Shown piece by piece: positions 36,853-44,827 of a DNA stretch of 64,000 nucleotides. The notes under the pieces were generated by a model. The model was given only the letters and a program-made list of their open reading frames with translations. It was not told the origin of the DNA and did not search any database. Source of the DNA: Motilimonas eburnea (GTDB taxonomy: Bacteria; Pseudomonadota; Gammaproteobacteria; Enterobacterales; CBDFNC01); NCBI RefSeq assembly GCF_021295345.1, contig NZ_JAIMJB010000005.1:124001-188000 (forward strand). Direction: 5' to 3'. Numbering within the stretch: the stretch's first letter is position 1; each line of letters starts with the position of its first letter. Position numbers and translations under genes: made by a program.

Positions 36853-36893
36853 CCGTTTTAACCTAACTGATTAATCTGATTAGCTAGTAAAGA

Positions 36894-36930
36894 GGGCTCG
36901 CCGTTAACAACAGCGAGCCCCTATTTATGC
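36894..36930 (+). terminator. Intrinsic terminator after sbtA
   Basis: Perfect 8-bp stem GGGCTCGC / GCGAGCCC with an 11-base loop, followed by CTATTTAT. It faces the end of the XRE-TPR gene and may serve both. Confidence 0.85.
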
Positions 36931-36943
36931 CACTATGGTTCGT

Positions 36944-38140
36944 TTATACGAATACCGCTCTTTTGACAGCGCCAATAGCGATAAAAATCTGCTTAGCTTG
37001 TTCTAAATCTTGCTGTTCACCATAAATAGCAAAGCGTGCTTGATGCAATAACGCGGTTTCAACGGGATACGGTTTTGCCAGTTCAAAGCCGGTTGCTAAT
37101 TGTTCCTTTGCGACATCGAATTGGCCAAGCCCAGCAAAACACAGCGCCCCCGCCAAACAGGTGCGAGATTCTGCAATGTTGAGTTCCTTAAAGCGCTGAC
37201 TGGCCGCCCGCCAATAAGACAAGCTTTGCTCGTATTGCTGCTGAGCCGATAAGATCAAAGAGAAAAACAAATCACAGTCAGCCCAGCCGCGTTTGGTTTG
37301 CGACTTTTCAACATATTGCAATGAGGTTTCACATGCGGCCCAAGCCTGCTGGTACTTGCCTTGCTCCAATAAAGCGTCACATAAGCCAATCCAGGCAATG
37401 CCTAAGTTGAATGGCTTATCCAATTCAACAAACAGATCGATGGCTTGTTGCTGATAGCGGACAGCCAGCTCAAAATCGCCATACTCTTGGTAAACACAAC
37501 CTAAGTTAGACAGCGCCGCCGCTTTGAGCATAGGGTCATCTATGTATTGTTCATTGTCGATACAATAACGATAGCTTGCGATGGAAGCGGCTATTTCACC
37601 CCTAAAACTTTGTAAAGTGGCTTGATTTAACTTAGCGCGGATCAACACTCGCTGATGACCACTTTGCTCGGCAATATCCAGCGCCTGTTTTAAGTATTGT
37701 TCGGCTTTATCCAGTTGGCTTTGCCGCCAAGCTGAAATACAAAGATAGTTATAGAGTTGACCCAAAAGCGAGATAGGTAAATTGGGCTTTAGGCTGGCTC
37801 GGATCAACCCTTCAAGTAATTGCCAATTGCCACTTGGGCTAAGCAGCTCAGCCAAATTTTCTTGTTCAATCAATTGAGCGGCCAGCGCTTGCTGAGCAGG
37901 CGTTGAGAATTGCGCCGTTTCATCCCTCAATATCAATTGCTGCTCTTCACATGCCAAAACCGCGGCGAGCTTGCTTAAATTAACGGTTTTTATCTTCTTG
38001 GTTTGGCCAGTTAACCAACGACCGACGGTTTTTCTGTCAACGCCAATTTGATCGGCCAACCACCATTGTTTGAGGCCAAGCTGTTGCATGCGGTTATCAA
38101 AAAACACCACATTGAGTGTCACATTATCCACCTTGCCCAT
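36944..38140 (-). CDS. XRE-type regulator with TPR domain
   Basis: 398 residues: an N-terminal XRE helix-turn-helix (about 12-70, GLKQWWLADQIGVDRKTVGR) followed by TPR repeats (about 120-390; e.g. AALSNLGCVYQEYGDFELAV, AWIGLCDALLEQGKYQQAW). This layout is that of the RRNPP (Rap/Rgg/PlcR) peptide-sensing family and of some gammaproteobacterial homologues. It is divergent from an all-helical protein at 38242. Peptide sensing is possible but not shown: no secreted peptide gene was found next to it. Confidence 0.85.
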   Translation of the reverse strand: MGKVDNVTLNVVFFDNRMQQLGLKQWWLADQIGVDRKTVGRWLTGQTKKIKTVNLSKLAAVLACEEQQLILRDETAQFSTPAQQALAAQLIEQENLAELLSPSGNWQLLEGLIRASLKPNLPISLLGQLYNYLCISAWRQSQLDKAEQYLKQALDIAEQSGHQRVLIRAKLNQATLQSFRGEIAASIASYRYCIDNEQYIDDPMLKAAALSNLGCVYQEYGDFELAVRYQQQAIDLFVELDKPFNLGIAWIGLCDALLEQGKYQQAWAACETSLQYVEKSQTKRGWADCDLFFSLILSAQQQYEQSLSYWRAASQRFKELNIAESRTCLAGALCFAGLGQFDVAKEQLATGFELAKPYPVETALLHQARFAIYGEQQDLEQAKQIFIAIGAVKRAVFV

Positions 38141-38241
38141 GCGCCATGTCCCCTAATGTCCCTTACCAACTCATTGCTAACCGAGTATAAAGACCACCAC
38201 TTACTAGCTCAACTAAACTCACGCAGCAGCGAGGCCACAAT

Positions 38242-39105
38242 ATGGATAACCAACCAAATATAAAAGAAGATTTTCAGGGATTTATACATTATTGCTGGCG
38301 CCACCATGACACCGACGCCACTCAAGTTGCCGAGTTATTAGCCCAGCATACGGCTGAGATCGGCAATGCTAAACAGCTAAGCCAATATTGCTCGCTGATA
38401 CTTCACGTGTTTGGAGGGCATTTGGCCACATGGCCGCGCGCGTTGCAGCTACTCACCCAACTAAATAACCAAAGCCAATGGCAGCAGCACCCAGTGCTAG
38501 CCCGGGCTTTTGCCGTGACAGCCTATTGCAATGCAAGTGAAGCCGAGTTTCAGCAATATACTAGCGATATGACCAAGGCAGATCTATGCCAAACTTATGC
38601 CCAAGTCGCTAATGAATTAAGCGCGCAAGGAAAGATGACACCAGCCCTAATCGCATTTAACCATGCAACGGCAGAATTGCCCGATGAGTTACCCAGCCAG
38701 CCCGAAGTGGCCAGATCCCTTGCCATCACTGCCAATAATTTAGCGGTTGCGCTGGCTGACCTGCCCGATAGAACCCTCGAACAAGACCAAGCCATGGTGG
38801 AAGCGGCGCAGCAAGCCTTAAGCTGTTGGCGTATTGCCGGTGGTTGGTTAGAGCAAGAGCGAGCAGAATACCGCTTAGCCCTGTGCTATTTAGCCGCAGA
38901 TCAGCTCGACCTCGCTCGGCAACACGCGCAACTCTGCGAAGCCATCTGTTTAGCCAATGGCGCAGACAGCTACGAGTTATTTTTTGCCCATGAGCTATTA
39001 CTGCAAATCCACAACGCTTATTGCCAGCATCATAAGGCCAAGGTCCCTGCTGAATATCAGGCTGATTGTGTTATATCGACACCATCAAGCCACTTATCCA
39101 ATTAA
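38242..39105 (+). CDS. Helical-repeat (TPR-like) protein, unknown function
   Basis: 287 residues, no signal peptide or membrane helix. Nearly all helix, with TPR-like spacing (Ala/Leu-rich pairs from about 60 to 250: ARAFAVTAYCNASE, CQTYAQVANELSAQG, ARSLAITANNLAVALADLPD). GAGG precedes the ATG. It is divergent from the XRE-TPR regulator, sharing the same promoter space (100 bp). The layout suggests the two act together, e.g. as partners, but this is inference. Confidence 0.7.
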   Translation: MDNQPNIKEDFQGFIHYCWRHHDTDATQVAELLAQHTAEIGNAKQLSQYCSLILHVFGGHLATWPRALQLLTQLNNQSQWQQHPVLARAFAVTAYCNASEAEFQQYTSDMTKADLCQTYAQVANELSAQGKMTPALIAFNHATAELPDELPSQPEVARSLAITANNLAVALADLPDRTLEQDQAMVEAAQQALSCWRIAGGWLEQERAEYRLALCYLAADQLDLARQHAQLCEAICLANGADSYELFFAHELLLQIHNAYCQHHKAKVPAEYQADCVISTPSSHLSN

Positions 39106-39131
39106 CTTTGAGAGCCCAAAGGGGGTTTAAA

Positions 39132-39626
39132 CTAGGTCGGATTGATCAAGCCGACGCGCAAATCCGTTGCCTGATAAATCGCCTTGCCTTGATGTAATAC
39201 CACACCATCGGCAATCGCCATGGCAAAGGGCTTAGTAAAGACCCGTTTAATGTGTAATTGATACTGGATTTCCCCGGCGTCTGGGTAAATTTGGCCACTA
39301 AACTTTACCTTACCCACACCAATAGCGCGCCCCTTGCCCGGCAATCCCAGCCAACCGAGGTAAACGCCTAATAGCTGCCATAAGGCATCCAATCCTAAAC
39401 AACCGGGCATCACAGGATCGCCTTGAAAATGGCAGGCGAAAAACCAATGGTCGTGGTGGATCTTTAAGCTTGCCCTCACCTGGCCTTGCGAAAACTTCCC
39501 GCCTTGGCTCGATATATGTTGGATTTCATCCAGCATTAGCATGGCATCGTTGGGCAACTGAGCATTGCCTTGGCCGAAAAAAGCGCCGGTTGTCATTTGT
39601 TGGATCTCGGTGTGTGAATATTGCAT
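39132..39626 (-). CDS. FabA-like 3-hydroxyacyl-ACP dehydratase paralogue
   Basis: 164 residues with the hot-dog fold and FabA active-site residues: His66 in WFFACHFQGDPVMPGCLG and Asp80 in CLGLDALWQLLG. E. coli FabA has 172. The N-terminal third and C-terminal end are diverged from housekeeping FabA, and it lies with an AraC regulator instead of alone. It probably dehydrates beta-hydroxyacyl-ACP, possibly with isomerase activity, in a specialised fatty-acid process. It may be a second copy; the main fabA is not in this window. Confidence 0.88.
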   Translation of the reverse strand: MQYSHTEIQQMTTGAFFGQGNAQLPNDAMLMLDEIQHISSQGGKFSQGQVRASLKIHHDHWFFACHFQGDPVMPGCLGLDALWQLLGVYLGWLGLPGKGRAIGVGKVKFSGQIYPDAGEIQYQLHIKRVFTKPFAMAIADGVVLHQGKAIYQATDLRVGLINPT

Positions 39627-39672
39627 TGCCTACTCCATTTCAAAACTGTCAATGCATTGTCGCCAGCCAAGA

Positions 39673-40470
39673 TCAAAATGGATTGTAACAATCGGACATA
39701 AACCGTTTAAAAAAAGATTGAGGAGGAAGCAACAGGCGCTTTTTGAAATCATGGATCAAATGGGATTGGTCGAAATAGCCGAGATCATGGCGCGTTTGGT
39801 CGGCCATATACAGCTGACGACAAGCGGCTTGCAAACGAATAATGTCGGCAAAGACTTTGGGAGCAAGCCCAGTATATTGACGAAACCAGCGCTGAATTTG
39901 TCGGGTCGAGCATTGCCCTTGTTGCGCCAACTCAGCTATCGAAGCTCCTCCATTTGATTGCAAAATACGCTGCAAAGCCAAGCTAAATACATCATTGGGC
40001 CGTGGCTTATAATGCTTAAGTAACCAGCCTTGGCATAGCTGTGCGCGCTGAGCAAATGAGCGAGTTTGATAGATGGCTTCATGGAGTTGCGCCATATCTC
40101 GACAAGGGAAAAAATCGGCAGCGACGTGATGATCGGTTATCTCAGCCAGATCTAAGGCAAAGAAATGCCGTAACGCGCCAGGATGGAAGCGGATACCAAA
40201 GTACTCACCTGCAGGCAGTTTCAGCTCATTGATTTTCGTTTGCGCGCCGCCAATCAATATCCCCTTGGCAGAAATAAACAAGGCTTGGGTGCCATCTGGA
40301 ATAACAGGGTAACAGGTTGCTACCACAGCATTCACTTGTAAGTAAGAATGGACTAAAGCCCCCAAAGGCGGGGTGGGCCTGACTTGTTGAAGTGTTAGCC
40401 CAAACTTGGCCAAGCCTTGCTCGGTGAGCGTAGGTTGAAATGATTTAAAGTGGTTTTTAGCGGAATACAT
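39673..40470 (-). CDS. AraC-family transcriptional regulator
   Basis: 265 residues: an N-terminal sensor domain (about 10-150; a DUF6597-like fold, with ILIGGAQT and AGEYFGIRFHPGALRHFF) and the C-terminal AraC DNA-binding domain with two helix-turn-helix units (about 170-262; SIAELAQQGQCSTRQIQRWF, then HDLGYFDQSHLIHDFKKR). Upstream of the FabA paralogue on the same strand with a 46-bp gap, so it probably controls and may share a transcript with that gene. Confidence 0.88.
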   Translation of the reverse strand: MYSAKNHFKSFQPTLTEQGLAKFGLTLQQVRPTPPLGALVHSYLQVNAVVATCYPVIPDGTQALFISAKGILIGGAQTKINELKLPAGEYFGIRFHPGALRHFFALDLAEITDHHVAADFFPCRDMAQLHEAIYQTRSFAQRAQLCQGWLLKHYKPRPNDVFSLALQRILQSNGGASIAELAQQGQCSTRQIQRWFRQYTGLAPKVFADIIRLQAACRQLYMADQTRHDLGYFDQSHLIHDFKKRLLLPPQSFFKRFMSDCYNPF

Positions 40471-40493
40471 TTTTCACCATACTAGTAGCAAAA

Positions 40494-40925
40494 TCAAATC
40501 ACCCCGGCCTCACGCTGCATAATGCGTTGTAGCCAGCAACTCCACGCAAGCAATACAGGCCCCCAAAAAATGGAACTGCCTAAATAAGACAATAGGCTAT
40601 ATCCTATTGCGTGCTCCATCCCTGGATATGAATTCTGCAAGAAGATACCCACCAGCAACATAGATGGAAAAGACAGCACAAAGAGCAATAGAAATAAGGT
40701 GGCGGCGTTACTTAGATTGAGTATCAACAAAACGCAGGCGTTAGCCCACCAAGTTCGAGCGATGTACAGCAATAAGCCCAGTAGCAAGCTTGGCAAGCCG
40801 ACCGTGACTAAGGCAACCAAGACATAAATAATATTAACACTAAACAGTGTTTCGGGTTTGCTATCAGCCAAAAATAGGCCACCAAGGCAAATAATAAACG
40901 GTAAGATTAAGCGAAACAGTAACAT
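40494..40925 (-). CDS. Small four-helix membrane protein, unknown
   Basis: 143 residues with four predicted membrane helices (about 5-22, 30-58, 63-95, 107-130). Strong ribosome site (AGGGATAGGG) before the ATG at 40925. No family was recognised. Same strand as the AraC gene, 23 bp upstream, so a three-gene unit 40925-39132 is possible. Confidence 0.65.
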   Translation of the reverse strand: MLLFRLILPFIICLGGLFLADSKPETLFSVNIIYVLVALVTVGLPSLLLGLLLYIARTWWANACVLLILNLSNAATLFLLLFVLSFPSMLLVGIFLQNSYPGMEHAIGYSLLSYLGSSIFWGPVLLAWSCWLQRIMQREAGVI

Positions 40926-41083
40926 ACCCTATCCCTGCAAAATAACAGCCTCAAGTGTAGCTAAAAAACAATCAATAAAAAATCAATAAAACATTTATAC
41001 ACTTAAAATTAGGCTTACTTTTTCAAATGTCGCCCCATGCGATCAGTAAGGCGCAACATTTTGTTAAATTAAGGGAATTGGAA

Positions 41084-41113
41084 ATGATTAGACTCATCGT
41101 TCGCGCAGCATAG
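41084..41113 (+). CDS. Leader-like mini-ORF (9 residues)
   Basis: ATG at 41084, preceded by AAGGGAATTGGA, encodes MIRLIVRAA and a TAG stop. It is followed 65 bp later by a strong plus-strand terminator, like an amino-acid operon leader, but no structural gene lies downstream on this strand (the next gene is on the minus strand). It has Ile and Arg residues but no long run of one amino acid. Could be an orphan attenuator or chance. Confidence 0.35.
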   Translation: MIRLIVRAA

Positions 41114-41177
41114 TGGCGCATCTCAGCTTTGGTTTGGGCGTCTATTGAATGGCGATTATCTTGAATTAACTAGATAA

Positions 41178-41222
41178 CCATGGCTGCGCGATCTCATGAG
41201 CGCCAGCCATCATGGTGTTTTG
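41178..41222 (+). terminator. Hairpin with TGTTTTG tail (orphan attenuator)
   Basis: Imperfect long stem CCATGGCTGCGC ... GCGCCAGCCAT followed by CATGGTGTTTTG. The T-rich tail is on the plus-strand 3' side, so it would terminate plus-strand transcripts from the mini-ORF at 41084, not the LRR gene, which runs the other way. Confidence 0.6.
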
Positions 41223-41238
41223 TCTGAGCAAAGAACAA

Positions 41239-42411
41239 TTAATATGTCAGCTTGCTATATTCCTGCTGTAACTGGGCCGCATTCGCCTTAGCAGCATCCG
41301 ATAATGGGTTTTGCGTTAAGGTAATCTCAGCATTTTTGTCATTAATATTAGCTAAACCGGTTGGGAGCAAAGTCAGCTGATTATTCGATAGGTTAAGGAT
41401 TTGCAAACTTGGGTTATTAGTCACATCTAAATCCGTTAACTTTGCATTGGCTAGCTGAACATTGTTCAACTTTACGTTATTGCTTAAGTCCATGTAATCA
41501 ATATCATTGTTGCTTAGCGCCAAAAACGTGAGCTCGCTTAGCGGGCTCACATCCATGGCGGTGACTTGGGTATTGGCAAGGCTTAGATGAGTCAGCTTGG
41601 TATTATGGCTCAGATCAACCTGCATCAATGGATTATCAAATAAGTACAGCTTTTCTAAGTCTTTGTTTACGCTTACATCCAGTTGCGCTAGTTGGCCGCG
41701 CACTAACCAAAGTTCCGCTAAGTTGCGGTTATGTGAAATATCTATCGTAGCCATCTCGGTAGAAAGTAGCCTTAACACACGTAGATTACTCAACTGACTG
41801 AGATCCAATGAGGTCAGCTGATTATTTTGAATCGTGAGCTCTGTTAGCGACCAATTAGCAGATAAATCCACCGTCGTCAGGCGATTGTGAGCCAAGGTCA
41901 AACTCGCTAACGCAATAAAGTCATCCAACCCCGTCACACTATCGATAAGGTATTGATTACACTTAACCTCTGTGACTTCATGGGCGTAAGTTTGGGTCAG
42001 GTTGGTGGTTAAACACTGCCTTAAGTTTTCGTTGGGTACTTTAGCGATAGCATCCGCTAAAGGAAGCTTGGCTGCGCAGTTAACACGAAGCGACGGTAAT
42101 AGCTTGTCAGTTTCAACTGGGCTTAATAAACAAACTTGCTCGCCCTGCTCAACCAACTGCGCGCTAAAAGGAGCGCTGTTGGCATCCACATCCAAATCAA
42201 AACTGCCATCGGTATCTAGGGTCACTTGCTGGCCAAGTACTTCTATTGTAATGGGCTCAACCAACCCTTGAATTTGGCCCGTAATACGTTGTTTTTCGGC
42301 ATCAACAAGGTCATCCACCAGCTTGCTTGCTGAGCCGCCGCCACACCCCGCCAGCGCAACAGCACATAACAATAAAAGAGAAGAAGATTTTAAAGGAATG
42401 TGCATTACCAT
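41239..42411 (-). CDS. Leucine-rich-repeat lipoprotein
   Basis: 390 residues. Lipoprotein signal (MVMHIPLKSSSLLLLCAVAL, lipobox ALAGC) and glycine-rich linker (GCGGGS). An N-terminal beta domain (about 45-140) is followed by a series of about ten leucine-rich repeats of about 21 residues (about 160-375, consensus LxxLxLxxNxLxxLDLSxNxx). Bacterial LRR proteins of this kind bind partner proteins at the cell surface. Monocistronic, preceded by a 263-bp AT-rich gap. Partner unknown. Confidence 0.88.
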   Translation of the reverse strand: MVMHIPLKSSSLLLLCAVALAGCGGGSASKLVDDLVDAEKQRITGQIQGLVEPITIEVLGQQVTLDTDGSFDLDVDANSAPFSAQLVEQGEQVCLLSPVETDKLLPSLRVNCAAKLPLADAIAKVPNENLRQCLTTNLTQTYAHEVTEVKCNQYLIDSVTGLDDFIALASLTLAHNRLTTVDLSANWSLTELTIQNNQLTSLDLSQLSNLRVLRLLSTEMATIDISHNRNLAELWLVRGQLAQLDVSVNKDLEKLYLFDNPLMQVDLSHNTKLTHLSLANTQVTAMDVSPLSELTFLALSNNDIDYMDLSNNVKLNNVQLANAKLTDLDVTNNPSLQILNLSNNQLTLLPTGLANINDKNAEITLTQNPLSDAAKANAAQLQQEYSKLTY

Positions 42412-42674
42412 AAATTTAGTCTCAACTATTTAATGCTTAGACCTAGCTAACCATTGAAAAAACCAAACTATCACTCAAAATAAATCAATAGCTTAGAAAT
42501 AAAACAACAAGCTAACAAAGCATCAAAGTATTAGCAACGCTAAATAGCAATAATTATCAATATTAACAAATGAGATAATAGTAAAGCTGTTGATTGAAAG
42601 CGCCATAACTGGTCAAGACGGATAGACTTTGCCACAATGCCCCCCCATTTAGGTTAAGTTGACCAATTGAATCT

Positions 42675-43022
42675 ATGCTCGGTTTATTTGTTTATGGCAC
42701 CTTGCGGCCCAATGAGATTAATCACCACTATCTTAAAGACCTCAATGGCGATTGGCGCAGCGCCCACATCCAAGCCACCCTTTATGAAACCGGCTTAGGC
42801 CCTACTTCCGGCTTTAAGGTGGTGGATTTATCTCAGCCTACTCAATCCATTGAAGGCATGATCGTATTCAGTGAAGCGTTGGAACAAGCTTGGCCCGCCC
42901 TCGATGAATTTGAAGGAGAAGGCTATGTTAGGCAACTCACCACAGCCATAGATAACGAAGACAAGGAGCACCAAGTCTTTGTTTATGCCCTTGATGAAAA
43001 ATACTTTTATCTAAGACCTTGA
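42675..43022 (+). CDS. Gamma-glutamylcyclotransferase-like (GGCT) protein
   Basis: 115 residues. The GGCT/AIG2 fold is shown by FVYGTLRPNEINHHYL at the N-terminus and a catalytic Glu in LDEFEGEGYVRQL (about residue 80). Family members cleave gamma-glutamyl amines to 5-oxoproline, so a role in glutathione or polyamine turnover is plausible. Clear ribosome site not seen. First of several small, same-strand genes. Confidence 0.85.
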   Translation: MLGLFVYGTLRPNEINHHYLKDLNGDWRSAHIQATLYETGLGPTSGFKVVDLSQPTQSIEGMIVFSEALEQAWPALDEFEGEGYVRQLTTAIDNEDKEHQVFVYALDEKYFYLRP

Positions 43023-43059
43023 TGATAACTTACTCGCTTTATACCTAAGGACAGCCCAG

Positions 43060-43455
43060 ATGACAGGAATAACGGATCTAACCGAACTACTAAGCTCCAT
43101 GCAGCCTGAATTGCAACCCAGTGAATTTGTTTTTTGTCATGTCTCTGGAGAATTATCGCAACATTTAACCCTCAACCCCATCGCCACCTTTATTGAGGCA
43201 GAAGGCTTAACCTTAGTGCTGGAAAAAACATCGGCCGAACAAGCCGGGATCCCCTTTGATGGCAGGTTTAAACAGATCACCCTCACGGTTCATTCAAGTC
43301 TTGAGGCGGTAGGGCTAACCGCTGCCGTATCCGGCCAGTTGGCAAACAAAGGCATCAGTGCAAACGTCATTGCCGCCTATTATCACGATCATATTTTTGT
43401 ACCTGCCGACCAAGCAGAGGCCGCTCTGGCTGCACTATCTGAGTTAAGTCGCTAA
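43060..43455 (+). CDS. ACT-domain protein (DUF2241-like)
   Basis: 131 residues made of two ACT-like units (ACT_3 family), the second with the pattern KQITLTVHSSLEAVGLTAAV and GISANVIAAYYHDHIFVP. ACT domains bind amino acids to regulate enzymes; in stand-alone form such proteins probably sense an amino acid. AAGGAC nine bases before ATG. No enzyme partner is evident next to it. Confidence 0.85.
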   Translation: MTGITDLTELLSSMQPELQPSEFVFCHVSGELSQHLTLNPIATFIEAEGLTLVLEKTSAEQAGIPFDGRFKQITLTVHSSLEAVGLTAAVSGQLANKGISANVIAAYYHDHIFVPADQAEAALAALSELSR

Positions 43456-43486
43456 TCGTCTTGATAAATTCACTAAGGAAAACACC

Positions 43487-43810
43487 ATGGTTATTTTTTA
43501 TGCAACATTCACCTTGCTCGGTATTGCGCTTCCCTACGGCGCACTGATACCTTGGCTGATGGACCACGGAGTGGATCTCCCCTTACTTGTTTCACACGCA
43601 ATGGCCAATCCCATCAGTTTATTGGCTTGGCTTGATGTCATCATCGCAGGAATCGTGTTGTTGGTGTTTATTGTGACAGAAAGCCGCAAGCATCAGATTA
43701 AGTATTGGCCCCTGGCTGTCTTCGGCACTCTCACTGTCGGAGTGTCTTGTGGGCTGCCTTTGTTTTTATTATTGAGAGAGTTAGCAACAAAAAAATCGGT
43801 CACTAACTGA
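43487..43810 (+). CDS. DUF2834 membrane protein
   Basis: 107 residues with three membrane helices (about 3-25, 42-63, 74-98). The PYGALIPWLMDHG and LAWLDVIIAGIVLLVFIVTE segments match DUF2834. Function unknown. AAGGA site before the ATG; 31 bp after the ACT-domain gene on the same strand. Confidence 0.8.
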   Translation: MVIFYATFTLLGIALPYGALIPWLMDHGVDLPLLVSHAMANPISLLAWLDVIIAGIVLLVFIVTESRKHQIKYWPLAVFGTLTVGVSCGLPLFLLLRELATKKSVTN

Positions 43811-43856
43811 GTTAGGATCCAAGTCATTTGAGTCTAGCAATGAGAAAGCTAAAGAG

Positions 43857-44297
43857 ATGTTGAGATCACTACTTACCATACTCAGACGAGATAAAAAACG
43901 CACACCTGAATATCCTGCAAGCGTGATTGTCAACGAGCTCGATGCAGCAGACACAGAAATTGTCGAACAATGGGCAAGGGTGTGTGAGCGCGAGCATCAA
44001 GATCTGTTTGCGGTTTATGCCATACGCCTTGATGACGACGCCACCCCGTGGCAAGTGATCTTTTCGGCCGGAGAATTGATTCGTGAAGAGCCGTGGGCAT
44101 CTAACCTAAGTCATGCCATTCATCATGCCCTATTGTCTGTTACTGGTGTAGACAAAGCCTGGCACGATGATACCGAGAAATTTGTGATATCAGGCAACCC
44201 TGCTGGTATAGAGCTAGTAGAAAAGGTAGCCACTGCAGTCGACGGCTTTATGCGAGCCAACCTTACTCAATGGCAACGTCATAACCAACAATCCTGA
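43857..44297 (+). CDS. Soluble protein, unknown function
   Basis: 146 residues, no signal peptide or membrane helix. An alpha/beta protein with a Trp-rich middle (EQWARVCE, WQVIFSAGELIREEPWAS) and no recognised motif. It looks like a real gene: 46 bp behind the DUF2834 gene, same strand, normal codon use. Not assigned. Confidence 0.65.
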   Translation: MLRSLLTILRRDKKRTPEYPASVIVNELDAADTEIVEQWARVCEREHQDLFAVYAIRLDDDATPWQVIFSAGELIREEPWASNLSHAIHHALLSVTGVDKAWHDDTEKFVISGNPAGIELVEKVATAVDGFMRANLTQWQRHNQQS

Positions 44298-44356
44298 TAA
44301 ATCCCACCTATCTCTTCACTCCACTACTTGATAATGAATATCAAACACAATAGTAT

Positions 44357-44371
44357 TGTTATAATATAACA
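44357..44371. promoter_or_regulatory. Zur box upstream of MerC-DUF1826 operon
   Basis: TGTTATAATATAACA is a perfect 7-1-7 palindrome and matches the core of the E. coli-type Zur operator (TGTTATANTATAACA). It lies 21 bp upstream of the MerC start codon, where Zur would block transcription when zinc is plentiful. Confidence 0.85.
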
Positions 44372-44391
44372 TAACTTAAACAAGGATGATT

Positions 44392-44826
44392 ATGGCAACC
44401 GCCAACACCCCCACTCAACCATTTGCCGATAAGTTAGGCATGATCTTTTCCGGGCTTTGCTTGGGCCATTGTTTGCTTACCCCCGTCGTTATCTTATTAA
44501 TGGGAGCAGAGATATTTGGCTTTGCTTTAGCTTCTGAGTGGCCTCATCGGGTTTTACTGGTGCTTGCTTTAGCGATGGCCGCATGGAGCTTGCCTAAAAC
44601 TTGGCGACAATCGCGTAACAAAGCCTTGCTTAGTCTTGCTCTCGTTGGTGCCATCACGTTACTTGCAGGGGCATTTGTCCATGGACCGATGGAGGTCGCT
44701 TTTACTCTAATGGGCTCAATCAGCTTGATCTTGGCGCATATTCTCAGTATGCACCTGACTCGTAGCTACTTAGCTAACGCCATCGCCACATCAGTCTCTC
44801 CAGCAACCCCGCAAAGTGAGTCATAA
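44392..44826 (+). CDS. MerC-domain membrane protein
   Basis: 144 residues from ATG 44392 (AAGG six bases upstream); the ATG at 44386 is too close to the ribosome site. Four membrane helices of the MerC fold: FSGLCLGHCLLTPVVILLMG carries two Cys in the first helix pair, the metal-binding pair in mercury-transporting MerC. With a Zur box upstream and DUF1826 downstream, zinc rather than mercury is the likely cargo. There is no mercury resistance gene nearby. Confidence 0.85.
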   Translation: MATANTPTQPFADKLGMIFSGLCLGHCLLTPVVILLMGAEIFGFALASEWPHRVLLVLALAMAAWSLPKTWRQSRNKALLSLALVGAITLLAGAFVHGPMEVAFTLMGSISLILAHILSMHLTRSYLANAIATSVSPATPQSES

Positions 44827-44827
44827 T

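Noticed and set aside
38048-38263. Small plus-strand ORF between XRE and helical-repeat genes as a signalling peptide
   Set aside because: It runs opposite the end of the XRE gene and over the start of the next gene, has no signal peptide, and is most likely a shadow.
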